From Saturnia japonica (taxonomy: Eukaryota > Arthropoda > Insecta > Lepidoptera > Saturniidae): a DNA stretch of 64,000 bases. A program made the translations under genes and the position numbers. The stretch covers positions 6,200,001 to 6,264,000 of the forward strand of contig CM065318.1 of NCBI GenBank assembly GCA_033032175.1. The letters are read 5' to 3'. The first letter of the stretch is position 1, and each line of letters starts with the position of its first letter. Under the pieces are notes generated by a model. The model had not been told where the DNA came from and ran no database searches. It saw nothing but the letters and a program-made list of their open reading frames with translations. Of this stretch, positions 1 through 11,669 are shown piece by piece.

Positions 1-1
1 A

Positions 2-2167
2 CAAACTAAAGCACAGCGATTAGAAAAACAACGTTTGTGTAAAAGAAAACGTTATAACGAAATAAAAAATGACCCGGAACTGCTTGAACTTGAGAAAGAA
101 AAGCGAAGGAAGCAATATCTGAAAAGAAAAGAAGATAAGAAGATTGGCCAGATAAAAGACAAAACCCCTCGATCTCAAAGAGAACAAAGAAAAAGATGGA
201 AGGAAAATTCTAAAAATTATAGACAGAGAGTAAAACAAGCTCTGAATAATAAAATTACATTTAAACCTATTAATGTAGAAACAATACCGGTCACAATTAA
301 CGAAACTGATACTAACCTACAAAAGGATCCTTTGCAACACGACCGTCAGTGTCCATCTGTTAAAGGTGCACTAAAAAATCTTAAGTACAAAGAAATGAAG
401 AAAAGGAAGATACTAATGTCTACAATAAACACATTAAAAAAGAAAAACGAATCCCAACGTAAAACTATAACAAATCTAAAGAAAAAGCTTGAACTTGTTA
501 AATTGAAATTACCAAATGAAAACACACTGATAAATCAAATAATCACCAATAAAGCAAATAAAGATCCAAGTGATTTACCTAAATATACATACTTTAAAGA
601 CCGCCAATCTAAAATAATTAAATTAATTATTTCATTTTATTGTGACGACGCCAATAGTACTGTTGCTGCAGGCAAAAAAGAATTTATAACTAGGAATAAG
701 AAAAGAGTCCAGAAAAGATATCTTACCGCTCCATTGATTGATTTGTATAAAAAATTTAAAAAAGAAACAAACATTAATATCCATTATTCATTTTTTTGTA
801 AAAATAGACCTTTCTGGGTGCAGCACCCTAAACCAGCTAATAGAGAAAAATGTATGTGTGCTACTCATGTGAATATGGAGTTGTTGGTGAAAGCCTTGAA
901 TAAGACATCTATACTAAATGAAAAGAAACCAGAAGACATATTAGCTACATTGTGCTGCGATTCATTTAACACTGACTGTTTGCGAAGAATATGCAACTTA
1001 TGTGCACCACAACATCTTGCGTACAAAGAATTGAATAACGATATTGATATAATATTTTTTGAATGGAGAAGAGTTAATAAAGAAGTAGTTTTAGAAAACG
1101 GAACAAAGAAAAGGCAAATTTTAACAGTAAAACAAAAAATAGTAATGAAACCCTTAGAAGCCATTTCAAAATTAGAAGCAGAACTGCCAAATTACTTGGA
1201 TCATATCTACAAAATCGTAAATCAATACAAAGTTATAAAAACACTTAAAAATAATTTGAATTTTCAAGAAGCTCTCGTACACGTCGATTTCTCTGAAAAT
1301 TATAATTTAAAGTATGCCCAAGAAGTTCAATCTTTCCATTTCGGAGGAAGTCGACAACAAGTGTCGCTGCATACAGTTGTGATATACACGCATAGTTTTA
1401 TAACTGGACAAGTATGCCCTACATCTATGTGTACTCTCAGTTCTAGCCTTCGACACGACGCTGCATCAATCTGGGCTCATTTACTGCCTGTTCTTGATGA
1501 AGTCATAAAACAGAATCCATTCGTAGATACAGTTCATTTTTTATCTGATTCTCCGTCATCACAATATCGCAATAAATACATGTTCTATATTATAAGTCAA
1601 TTAACATCCCACCATTCTAATATAACCAGAATTACGTGGAACTATTCCGAAGCTGGGCATGGAAAGGGTGCTCCTGATGGCGTTGGTGCTACAGTAAAAA
1701 GAACAGCTGACCAGATGGTCCATTTTGGTTCGGACCTTGGTAATTTCGATAAGTTTTACGAAATCATGAGTTCAAGGTTGGAGAATATTATAATTAAAAG
1801 AGTTACAGAAGAAGATATAATGCAGAGGGAAAGATTGATTCCTGAGCAGTTGAAACCATTTAGAGGCACCCTTTCTGTGCACCAGGTACTTTGGGATAGG
1901 CTTAAACCTAGAATGACTATAAGAAAAATGAGTTGTTTTCTATGTGATGTTGACGAAATATGCGCACATGGCAAGCATTTGGGGTATATCAATAATATAC
2001 CTGTGAATCAAAACGATAATGTCGATATTAATTACGTAGTTCCCCTGGCAAATACTAAGCCCAAATCTACAAAACAAAACAAAATCAAGATTATTTCTAA
2101 TATTCTAATTGATGTCACTAATACAACTCATTTGACTAATCACATGTCTACCGGTAATGGCATTTAA
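2..2167 (+). CDS. DDE-transposase-like protein, N-terminus cut off by window edge
   Basis: An uninterrupted frame runs from the window edge to TAA at 2165-2167, with no ATG near its left end, so the start lies outside. Counting residues from the TTG at 35, the order is: a very basic Lys/Arg-rich region (1-75), a predicted coiled coil (about 105-165), Cys clusters (CMCATH; CCDSFNTDC; CNLC at about 270-325), then a core with three conserved-looking acidic blocks: HVDFSENY (Asp418), SDSPSSQY (Asp505) and SEAGHGKG (Glu539). The 33 residues between the last two suit an RNase H-fold DDE transposase. A further Cys/His cluster (CFLCDVDEICAHGKH) lies near the end. Proteins of this look recur in insect and cnidarian genomes; I cannot name the superfamily. 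It may be a live transposon gene or a domesticated copy. The lack of stops or frameshifts sets it apart from every other mobile relic here. Confidence 0.75.
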   Translation, partial: QTKAQRLEKQRLCKRKRYNEIKNDPELLELEKEKRRKQYLKRKEDKKIGQIKDKTPRSQREQRKRWKENSKNYRQRVKQALNNKITFKPINVETIPVTINETDTNLQKDPLQHDRQCPSVKGALKNLKYKEMKKRKILMSTINTLKKKNESQRKTITNLKKKLELVKLKLPNENTLINQIITNKANKDPSDLPKYTYFKDRQSKIIKLIISFYCDDANSTVAAGKKEFITRNKKRVQKRYLTAPLIDLYKKFKKETNINIHYSFFCKNRPFWVQHPKPANREKCMCATHVNMELLVKALNKTSILNEKKPEDILATLCCDSFNTDCLRRICNLCAPQHLAYKELNNDIDIIFFEWRRVNKEVVLENGTKKRQILTVKQKIVMKPLEAISKLEAELPNYLDHIYKIVNQYKVIKTLKNNLNFQEALVHVDFSENYNLKYAQEVQSFHFGGSRQQVSLHTVVIYTHSFITGQVCPTSMCTLSSSLRHDAASIWAHLLPVLDEVIKQNPFVDTVHFLSDSPSSQYRNKYMFYIISQLTSHHSNITRITWNYSEAGHGKGAPDGVGATVKRTADQMVHFGSDLGNFDKFYEIMSSRLENIIIKRVTEEDIMQRERLIPEQLKPFRGTLSVHQVLWDRLKPRMTIRKMSCFLCDVDEICAHGKHLGYINNIPVNQNDNVDINYVVPLANTKPKSTKQNKIKIISNILIDVTNTTHLTNHMSTGNGI

Positions 2168-3535
2168 TAAACTGTACTATTTTCAGTAAAGCAAAATACT
2201 GTCCAATAATGTGATGATTCCGCATTTGCGAAACTTGGAACTTTTGGGCATCATTTTATTTTTAAGAATTTTTGTGGATAAATTTGTGAGAATTGCTCGT
2301 CTTTTTAAACTTATAACTTTGAGGATTTAAGAGACTATTGCGATTATTGTTGATTAGAATTATTACAGGTCGCACTATTTTATTAATATGGTTGTATTAT
2401 AACCTATATGGTTATTTTTCTGTTTGTACTTTATACTTTTTAGTAGTAGATTTAGATATTTTTTATGCTTAGTTATTAGACTGGATTTTTACTGTGATTT
2501 TTTGATTTCCAAAGAATTATATTATACTAACATGATTAAGTTATCTAAGTTTGCGTTAACTACGTGAAATGCTTAGTTTTTCAATTATTTTGAATTGCTT
2601 GTTATTACTATTAAGTTTGCTAAATATACGATGTTTAATTTTCTAAATAACTTTTGTTTTACATAAATAAATGATCAAATTTATCCATTTAAATCATTCT
2701 GTGCAACATACTGTCATTATGTTCTAAACTATAATCATTGTTAGTATGTGGTTATCATTAGCCTCAACATATTTAATTTATTTTTTCCGAATAACTCCTA
2801 AATTATTGAAAATATAATAGTGTCTTTCGTATCAAATACTATGTTAGTATGCATAGATTGCATTTATCTTATCAATAGCGGTTAGCACTAAGGTTTTTCA
2901 AAAAATTGAAAAACTTGACGAAAATAATAAATTTCGAAGAATTACCCATTTGCTTCTCTAGTAATTTCCTCGTCCGTCCTTATATATTTAAGCGGGAGCG
3001 CTGTACGTGCCGTTTTCATGCATATGTCATGAGCAGTTGCCGTGCAACGGTTTGTTGACGGTCGAACCGCGGGAACCGCGACAATCGGTTCTCCTTCCCC
3101 CGGCTCCCTGTCCGAGGCAGCGACCACCGCCCGACCACCAATAATTATTACTTTCGATTCCGATACTTATTGGTACCGTGTCGTGGTGGTTACACCACCC
3201 AACTGCACCTCGTAGAGGTATGAGGGGACAATTAGATTCCTGTCGTTCTCAAATAATTAATTGTATGTACGGTAAAGTTAAAAGCAAGTACAGCATAAGC
3301 ACGCGAAGCGATAAATATCATAGTCTATTTAACGTCCCCAAAGACAGCTATTTTATGTGGCCTATTAAACTATACAATTTGTACATATTGCTGTTCAACA
3401 ATGCAAATTCTTTTCAACAACACATACTATATAACTTTCAGATTACGAAATACAATATACACATGTTCCTTCCTTCCTCCCAGCAGGCAGGGGCATGTAT
3501 ACATATGTTTAGGTTAGTTTAGCTCGAATTTTACG
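2168..3535. other. Non-coding stretch after the transposase-like gene
   Basis: AT-rich sequence without a credible gene. A 9-bp perfect hairpin (arms 2893-2901 and 2906-2914) sits near 2.9 kb and might mark the end of the upstream element. It is followed by a more GC-rich patch (about 2985-3145). Open frames here are short and resemble nothing I know. Confidence 0.5.
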
Positions 3536-3644
3536 GACAGTGAATTAGTCAGATTACTGCTTCTTTGCAATCGCGGCAACAGTCCAAGCCGAGGTCCGGC
3601 CACTTTGGCAACCTTGCGCGCTTGTTGCTCATGCTTTCGCGGCC

Positions 3645-3760
3645 GAGTGCCTTAAGCGCTCGCCCCCAAGCCCGGTAAAGCTGTAAAAGCCATCAGCGGC
3701 TGTTTTTGGTTAGGGCCCTTCAGGCTAACAGTAAGGTCAGATCGAAAAAAGAAGAGAAGT
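3645..3760 (+). repeat. Dispersed repeat family A, copy 1
   Basis: Its reverse complement closely matches three other stretches in the window (22122-22200, 55799-55880, 62565-62672). The shared blocks are actgttagcc, ggggccct, agccgctg and ggcttttacagctt. The copy ends in an A-rich run, and the other three begin with a T run, so the family has a poly(A)-like 3' end as in a retroposed sequence. The coding source is not visible. Confidence 0.7.
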
Positions 3761-3884
3761 AATAGAAGAAGAAAGAAAGTCTCAAACTCGGCCTCAGTTC
3801 CCCTTCGAGGTAGCCAATATAGTGAGAATTAATAAAAAATATCAGGCGACCGAGCTATGCCCGTTATTTCAAAAAAAGATAGAA

Positions 3885-4015
3885 AAATACCTATCTAGAT
3901 AAACTTGTAATGCAAATCATTATCTAAATACAAAATTTCATCCAAATTGTTGCGAGTCGTTTCCGAAAACCCAATTACAATATATACAAGAGTTGCTCAC
4001 TTTTAATATAACAAG
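3885..4015 (-). repeat. Dispersed repeat family B, copy 1
   Basis: The reverse complement matches 17700-17840, sharing agtgagcaactcttgtatat and atgaaattttgtattta in the same order and spacing. No coding content. Confidence 0.6.
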
Positions 4016-4899
4016 ATTAATTTAGTAGGCTTTTAATTAACTACGGTCTCTGTTTACGAGTCAAAATGTAAGTAATTATGTTGATCATAATAGATAATGT
4101 AAAGAAAGACAATTTACTATATGTTATTACTAAATATGCTCAGAGTAACCTGGTCAGTGAGCTACAGGAAATTTAATAGTTCGGGAGATGGTAATTCCTT
4201 AGCATCTTTACTCATATTTTCAATACATAGATTTTTGAATATATTTTTAAGTGAAGATGGTTATTATAGTGATTAATTAAGATCTATGTAAACAAACAAG
4301 TTTAGTCATATAGCTTTCGAATACACGGCATAGTGTAAATGTATTTAATGGAATTACATTATTAAATAGATAAAATTCGAGTCATGACTTTGTTTACTAT
4401 GATTTTTTTTATGTTGTTGACATTGCGTCATTGTAATAGTAAACATATGAAAATGATATCATTTTAATATTCCATGTCATATGTTTTTAACGCTTTGCAG
4501 ATAGATTACTGGTGCAAACTATCTTTAGTGTAAAAGTACGGGCTATCGCACTTAGGTCAGGTCAGAATTTTAGTATAATGTATAAAAAATAACCCTAAAT
4601 AAAGTTATACTATACATATAATTTAAATTACTTTTACATATTTTGGTTAATTCAAATTTAAACTATTCTTCCATATACCACCTGATAATCCGTTCACATA
4701 AAATAATAGCTGAATTGATTTTAATATATTATTGCCACTCACACACAGATGAAAAACTTTTCATAATGATTTCATTAACTATTATTGTCGCTGCTTAATA
4801 TGTATGCTGTCTAAAGTAAGAAAATTAATGAAATTAGTCCTGAACAAAGCAGAGAGGAAAAACTCTTGGTCACAATCTTTAGCAAGCTCCTTTTCTAAG

Positions 4900-6062
4900 C
4901 TACATACATACATAAATCACGCCTATTTCCCAACAGGGTAGGCAGAGACAATGTCCTTCCACCTGCTACGATCCTGGCATACATCTTTCGCGTCTTCAAC
5001 ATTCATTAATCTTTTCATGCATGCTCGTCGGTTTAGAGTACTCTTGACCTGACCTTTCTTCAGAACTTCCCCGATTTGATCGATGAACGTTCGACTAGGC
5101 CTTCCTTTTCCAACATATTCATTTACACTCGCAATATAATTTTTTTTTTGTCATTCTTCTTTCATTCATCTTTTCAACATGCCCAAACCATTTAAGCACC
5201 CCTTTCTCAATCCGTATGACTATATCTTCTTTCACACCACAAAGTTCTCTTATAACACAGTTTCTTATCCTGTCACTCAATTTCACCCCTAACATACCTC
5301 TTGGCGCTCTCATTTCTACTGCATTTCATGATTTTTCTGCCACACCCAGTAAGCAGCTGTATTGTTTAAATATGACATTATTCATGGTATACAAGTTGAT
5401 TGCAAGTTATTTCAAATAAAATTGATAAAAAAAACTAAGCCAACATAACCCTAAAACCAAATGTCCACTAGTAATAAATCTTGTTACTTGCACTGTGTAA
5501 GCACTCGCAGCAGGTCGACTTCTGCAAGTTTTAGGTGCTTGCGAAAGTTACTGCAAGTCTTGGATGTAACCATAAATTTAAGTCATACTAAGCTTATTGG
5601 ATACACTTGTTTCTTGATTGTACTTGCAAAATAAAGTTTTTGAAATGTCTTTGAGTACAGCCTTGAATAACTTTGGAGATAGCGGATCTTCCTGCCGCAT
5701 CCCTCTTCCAATTATGAACTCTGCCCCTAGTCTTTCTGGTTTTAATCTGCCTTTACTTTTAAAATAAATGTTTTTAATTATTTGTATATATGTTTGGTTT
5801 ATATTATTATTTCATAAAGCAGTCCATATAGATGAGTGTCGAAGGCTATATAAAGTGGTTTGTTAAATTCTTTAAATTTCTCTATTATTTGTTCTATTGT
5901 GTGAATGTGGAAGTGTGGCCGAAAGCCCGCAGTTCTATTGGTTGATTTTTGACAATTTCCGATGCTATTCTTCTTAGAATAATTGATGAAAAGAGTTTAT
6001 ACATTGTTGATAATAAGCTAATAGGCCTGTAGTTGCTAATGTCAAGCGGTTACATTTTTTAT
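4900..6062 (-). mobile_element. RTE-like LINE, 3' half, decayed
   Basis: Minus-strand translation gives broken pieces of a non-LTR reverse transcriptase in the right order. DISNYRPISLLSTMYKLF lies near 6030-5980, GMRQEDPLSPKLFKAVLKD (the RT motif usually seen as RQGDPLSP) near 5740-5680, and a C-terminal piece with MLGVKLSDRIRN and KGVLKWFGHVEKMNERR at 5313-5130. The tail runs through a stretch common in lepidopteran genomes to about 4900. Frameshifts and stops are frequent, and about 5330-5640 is not recognisable. The 5' half continues at 8186 beyond an inserted DNA transposon. Clade assignment to RTE is from memory of motif style. Confidence 0.75.
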
Positions 6063-6064
6063 AT

Positions 6065-8185
6065 ACAGTCAAAATCTGTTATAACGACATCGAAGGGACT
6101 GCTCATATTCAGTCGAAAAACCGATAGTCGTAACAACGGGTGATGTTTAATGTGTATCGTGCAAGTACAAACAAATCGATAGGGATTTATTGGAAAAATA
6201 TATTTATTCAACTATGTACATTTTGTTTATTACACATAAGTACAATGCATATTATTTTTCTGTAAGCATAAAATCTGTAATTTTGGTCTGTTTGGAACAC
6301 TTCTGTTGTGCATAGATATTTTGTAATTCACGTTGGATTTTAATTAACGTATCGTCATAATTTCTGTGGATATGGAACTGTTCATTAAAAAGAACAATCT
6401 TTCTTAATACACTAAAAGCATTGATACCATCATTCAAAGTTGGTACAGTAAATTGTTCTTCAAAGTCTTCCTGTTCGTCATCTTCCTCTTGAACATCTCG
6501 TACAATATCATCTTCCGTAGCTCGTGCGCAAATTGCAATAGAGTTATCTACATCAATAAACTCTGCTGCTTCAGTAGTAGATAAAGCAGGTCGTAAATTT
6601 TGGGCTAATTGAGCAAGAGGAATATTGTCCTCTCCATCATCATCAGTCACATCATCTGAGGTTATTGTTAAGAGGTCTTTAAAACCAGTATGTTTAAAGC
6701 AGTTAGCTATAGTGTTTTGTGAAACGTTTTTCCATGCTTCTGATATCATCAAGAACCGTAAAGCTTTTTGGTCGCTACTGTCAAGGTTTTGTATTAACTT
6801 AAATACTTGCAGTCTTCTATAGTGAGATTTCAAACACCTTATTACACCTTGGTCCATTGGTTGCAATACAGATGTAACATTTGGTGGTAAGAACACAAGT
6901 ATAATGCATTTTAGATCAGTAACAGCCGGATGAGCAGGACAGCTATCAATCAAAAGTAGAACTTTCTGTTTGTTTCCTTTCAATTCAGCGTCCCAGTTTC
7001 TTAACCATCTCTCAAAAATGCCCAATGTCATCCATGACTTCACATTGTTTTCATATGTTACCGGCAGTGAGTGTATGTTTTTAAAGCATCTTGGTTTCTT
7101 AGATTTGCCAATAACTAAAAGCTTTCTTTTACAGGATCCTGTTATTTTGCTGCAACTATGATCGTTAATCTTGTCTTAGACATTTTTCCTCCCGAACAAT
7201 TCACTCCTTTGAACTTTAAAGTCTTGTCTGGTTTCATATTGTAAAAAAGTCCAGTTTCGTCTGCGTTAAAAATTTCATCTGGTCCGTAGCCTTCGAATAA
7301 TGTAGGCCACTTTTGCGTTATCCATTCTTCTACAGTATCCTTATCAACACTAGCAGCTTCATCACTCATTTTCCCGCCGACAATACCGTGCCGAGCCCGG
7401 AAACGTAGAATCCAACTAGACGAGCAAACAAAATCTTCGCCAAAACGTTGAGCAAAATCGTTAGCTTTTTGTTGAAGAATCGGTCCATTTATTGGCACAT
7501 TATTAGCCCTTTGATATTTACCACTTTAACAAAGCTTCTTCAATATTCGTATGCTTCGTTGTTCTGGCTTGTTTCTTGTTCAAAAAATTATTATCATAAA
7601 GCGTTTGAATTTTTTCTCGCTCTTTCCAAATGGTTGAAATTGTCGAGTGTGATACACCATATTCCTTTGCTAAGTCTTTGTTTGAAATTCCGCTCTCTAG
7701 CTTGGATATAATACGCGATTTTTCTTCAATATTAATTTGTTTTCTTTTTCTTTGTGACATTTTGAAAGTTTCACGAATAACTCCACAAAGTTTTGGTGCG
7801 TCTTGTGTATATATAACAAACTAACTGAAGAAGAGGGCTTTGACTCTACTGCATGCACGTGTTTTGTTTCTAAGAATTAGAAAAGACCCTACACTAAACT
7901 AAATCCTATTGTTTTCTTTCCTGATTTTAATAGCCATTGAAGACAAATGTGGATACCTATTCAAATTGTTTACAATACAGCTTAGCCAGTCCTTCTAACA
8001 GATCTAATTCTCCGAAATATTACTTAAATGTGGTCGTTTTATGAGGTATGTCTTTATTAGCAATGTCCTATAAAGCAATGTTTTTAATAAGGCAGTCATA
8101 TGGCATTCAGCCGGGACCTTTGTTCTACGTTATTATAACCGGATGTTGTTCTAAACGATGATGTCGCAGTAAACGGTTTTGACTG
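6065..8185 (-). mobile_element. pogo/Tigger-type DNA transposon inserted in a LINE
   Basis: Both ends carry inverted repeats starting CAGTCAAAA and sharing a later CGACATC block. Each end is flanked by TA (6063-6064 and 8186-8187), the target duplication of Tc1/mariner-pogo elements. The 2121-bp body encodes a broken transposase on the minus strand. Flanking sequence on both sides belongs to one RTE-like LINE, so the insertion is younger than that LINE. Confidence 0.92.
6252..7760 (-). pseudogene. Tigger transposase (CENP-B-type HTH plus DDE_1), two frameshifts
   Basis: Three minus-strand frames follow one another. 7760-7518 (80 aa) is the CENP-B-like helix-turn-helix, with GISNKDLAKEYGVSHSTIS. 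7498-7142 (118 aa) holds the second DNA-binding domain (FCSSSWILRF-like block) and the first catalytic site NADETGLFY. 7043-6252 (263 aa) holds LLLIDSCPAHP and VLQPMDQG, the second and third catalytic Asp sites, then an acidic tail (DDVTDDDGEDN). The reading shifts frame near 7520 and near 7144, where stops end the first two pieces although matching sequence carries on in another frame. All three catalytic Asp residues remain, so the damage is frame only. Family membership is firm; activity is not expected from this copy. Confidence 0.92.
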
Positions 8186-8960
8186 TAATAATATTATTTT
8201 TGATTTACTCCATTTATATGTACTTGCTCTTTTTCTAGTACTAAGTTGAAAAGTTCTGCTAGATATGTAACTAAGATTGGAGCTCCGATTTTCAGAGCTT
8301 TGTTTATTATGTTATCTTCTCCTGGGCTCTTCACAGATTTTAATTATTTCATATGGCTCATTATTTCACTTTCTGTTATTGGGTATAATGGTGATTCATC
8401 CTTAGTTGTTTTACTATTTTCACTTTCTTCTGTCATTTCATATGGTGGTTTTTCATATAGAGAAGTATAGAAAGCTGTTGCATATTTTATTATACCTTCT
8501 CTATCTTTGGTTTCACCCTTCCCACTATGCAGAGCCTGTATCCAATTTTTATGACTAGATAGTTCTTTAAAGGCTCTTTTTGAACTTCGGAATGATGACA
8601 TATTCTTTACTATAATGTTCCTTCTGTGGTTATCATAATCTCTTCTGATGGAACTGTTAGTTTGTTTGAACACTTCCTTTAGTTCCTCTTTCATTTCTTT
8701 GGACTTGATTTTTGACAACATCAGTTTAGTTCTTCTACAGATTAGATTTTGTGTGTTTGCTAATTATCTTTTCTTTGAATTTATTGTTTGCCTTTCCATC
8801 CATTTAAAGGCTTTTTGTGATTGCTTCTTCCAGTTTATCACCAAAGAATTGTATAGACATTTTCTATTAGAAATTCTTGCAATATTGGTAAGTTCTTATT
8901 CAAGCTGTCTATGTAATTGCTTTTCTCATGCGTGGACTTCAGTTTATTGGGTAATGTTAT
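8186..8960 (-). mobile_element. RTE-like LINE, 5' half of the split copy
   Basis: A minus-strand frame (8721-8344) reads through the region just before the reverse transcriptase, with WIQALHSGKGETKDREGI, YATAFYTSLYE and ITESEIMSHMK, followed at 8340-8200 by SPGEDNI- and NKALKIGAPI-like words. These lead directly into the RT motifs found at 6060 once the Tigger insertion is taken out. Upstream, 8740-8960 gives decayed linker sequence (KLEEAITKSL, NNKFKEKI). No endonuclease domain is seen, so the copy is probably 5'-truncated. Confidence 0.75.
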
Positions 8961-10325
8961 AAATGTTCCCTGGCTTTAGCAAGAATTAGAATTTTATTAG
9001 GTTTATGAATTTTCATAGAGTATCATTAGATTGCATAAGAGATTGCATAAGAGAGAATTAGATTTTAATAGCAGTTTTTTTATTATTAGACAAACGTTTT
9101 GCCCTGTGATTATTTTCCAATATTGTTTTTCACTGTCCCCTTTGATGGAATTTTTGTTAAAGCACCACTAATGATTACTGTTTGCACTGTTTTTTTAGGA
9201 GTACTTTGACATACATATTCACTATATGACCGCCAGAAACAGAAAATAACTAGATTATCACACCTCAATGTCCAACATTGTATACACATCTTAAATTTTT
9301 TTCTCTCTTTTTTTGGTCAACAAAATAACAGTAAGAAAATATATACTAAAGGGTTACCATATAACATAATATTTATATAAACAAAATAAAAAGTTTTACA
9401 TTGATTAAGTAAGTAGTTTAAAATGTTTACCACTTGCTGGTTGTTGTCAGCAGATGCTACTCATTGAATGATTGGTCAGACTATTAATTCAATAGTGCCT
9501 ATAAAAACCTACTTTCATTATAATATACTTCATTTATTTATTCAAAAAGGGCTTAAATAGTGACTAAAACCAGAAAAATGAAAAGGTGTAACATGGTGTT
9601 TATTTCAATGTAACAACAATGACTAAACGATTATAACTAGACATGTTTGCCTATTAAATCATTGTGTTCTTCAAAATGCAACTAAAAGCTGGACGGTAGT
9701 TGTTCATTACACACGGAGTGATATTTAAGAAACTATGTATATTATATTTGTTTTTGAAATCACTTTCAGAGTATGGTAGATCACATTTTTATTTTGATAT
9801 TGACCATAATTAAAAAGTTGGTATGCATTTAACCTTTATTATACACAATCATCACATCTAGCTATGATAACAACAATTAACAGTAGCATATATTTCTAAT
9901 CGTTACTCGCAGTAAAGGAATGACGGTTTCACAATTTACGTGGATAACCTACTTGGAAAGCATTTTTCAATAGTCGTATTTTGGCAGTACTATGTAATAT
10001 ATCATAAATTTGACAATTTACATTGTATTACTTAACGATAAATATTAGTGCAAGAATTATTAACCGGATACCTAATTAAATTGATTTATAAGCCGGTTAT
10101 GAATTAATCAATAACATGACGTGAACATTGTTGTATGTTTACGAGTATTTTAAGAAAATCCCCTTCTTACCTTTTGACTTGTGGAGAAAATGCAGCCTTG
10201 TTGGAACGATATCCAAATGTTATTTTATAGTAATTATTCTAATCTATCGTTATGTAAAACGTAAAATTGTGTGGAACTGAAAAACGACAAAAATGGCGGC
10301 AAGCCAGGAAAATGTTTGGTATAGA
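8961..10325. other. AT-rich non-coding stretch
   Basis: No credible coding frame, RNA gene or recognised repeat. A short ATG-led word at 10293 (acaaaaatggcggcaagcc) looks like a translation start but closes after 11 codons. Confidence 0.5.
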
Positions 10326-11495
10326 TAGAGGTGGGCGAATATGAGATATACTAATGTAATCATTCATAGGGATATATGATATATATCGATTCATCGGATT
10401 ATCTCAATTTTTATAGTACTATGCAATGAATTGATCTGATACTTTGAAAACTGTTGATGTACCGATGAATCGATATATATTCCATAAAATAGCGAATCAA
10501 TGGAAAACAGTTAATAATGTTTCAGTTTTAGTTGATCTCCAACAATAAAGTAAATATATATTTTTTTTTAAATATTTTTAATTGACGCCTTAAATCGTTA
10601 CAAAATCATAAAAAATATGTCGGTCAAAAAAAACTTCAATTTAAGTTACAAAAAAAAAAAATCGTATTTGGGCACTTTAAACGCCCGTCATTTTGGTGCG
10701 CTGTCGTGACATCATAGTATCGCATAACACACCAAAACAACTAAACATTGATACGAATTAAGAATAATAGTTGTTTTAAATATTCACCATTATTTTTTTA
10801 TTTTACGCCTTTTATATTATAGACAATGTATGATAGCAGACATTCTATGGAACTGCCTCTGTGTTTTCTTAATGAAAAACAACCGAATTAGCTAAGGTCC
10901 GCATGAAATGTCGTTTTATTCCTCTTAGTTACATAGATTCCTTGAACATCCTTTAAAACACAATAGGCGTGCGGACAAGAAAAGTGCTGTTGTAAGAGTA
11001 ATACATAATTTAAACTTGTGGTTTGTTTGTATGGAGTTCTATGAGTGTCAGGGGACTGACTATAGCTTTCTGATGCAATGTTAGAAAAAATACTCGATTT
11101 TGAGAAAACATAGATGTTTCTAACCGATGCATCGGACAATATAAATGCATACACTCTTTATAATGCATTAAAAAAAAAATTACGATGTAATTTTACGTGG
11201 ATATCCCTAATCTTTAAGTTATAATGGTACATTGAAATATCTCGATTATAAACATTAGAAAATACTAATGGGTAACTAGTTTATTGATCAATCATAGTGC
11301 AGGTTTTGAAAGAAAGTTTTTTATAAAAACAAATAAGAATTACATAAAAAAAGGTCGCGCATTCGCAAACAAAGTAATTATATGAATACAAGTATGAGCT
11401 GAAAAAGAAAAGGTCATTCGGTACTTCAATATGAGTGATCAATATTCATGATTGAATATTTCAATTAAATAATAATTCATAATCGCCCACCTCTA
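10326..11495. mobile_element. Non-autonomous inverted-repeat element, hAT-like ends
   Basis: The two ends are inverted copies of tagaggtgggcga(a/t)tatga. The tagaggtggg start resembles hAT-superfamily ends. Inside the left end lies a further inverted pair (cgattcatcgg near 10388; ccgatgaatcg near 10461), suggesting subterminal hairpins. The 1170-bp body has no transposase frame. No matching 8-bp target duplication was found (flanks ggtataga and ctttgaga), so class and exact limits are uncertain. Confidence 0.5.
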
Positions 11496-11503
11496 CTTTG
11501 AGA

Positions 11504-11533
11504 AATAACAGTGTTGCCAGCAACACTGTTATT
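11504..11533. repeat. Perfect 14-bp inverted repeat
   Basis: aataacagtgttgc and its exact reverse complement are separated by two bases. It lies 8 bp outside the right end of the hAT-like element. Confidence 0.85.
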
Positions 11534-11669
11534 AACTATTATGGTTGATTCACTGTAATTTAGTTCTTTATCTGTATCCTAGGTATATCTCAAAAATACT
11601 ACACATGCTGTATTAAGCTACAGCAATGTATTTACTGTGTCTAAACCCTTCAACAACTATTTCAGCTAT

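Noticed and set aside
3178..3522. 114-codon plus-strand frame
   Set aside because: No ATG in good context, no recognisable domain, low-complexity AT-rich second half; it runs through repeat debris.
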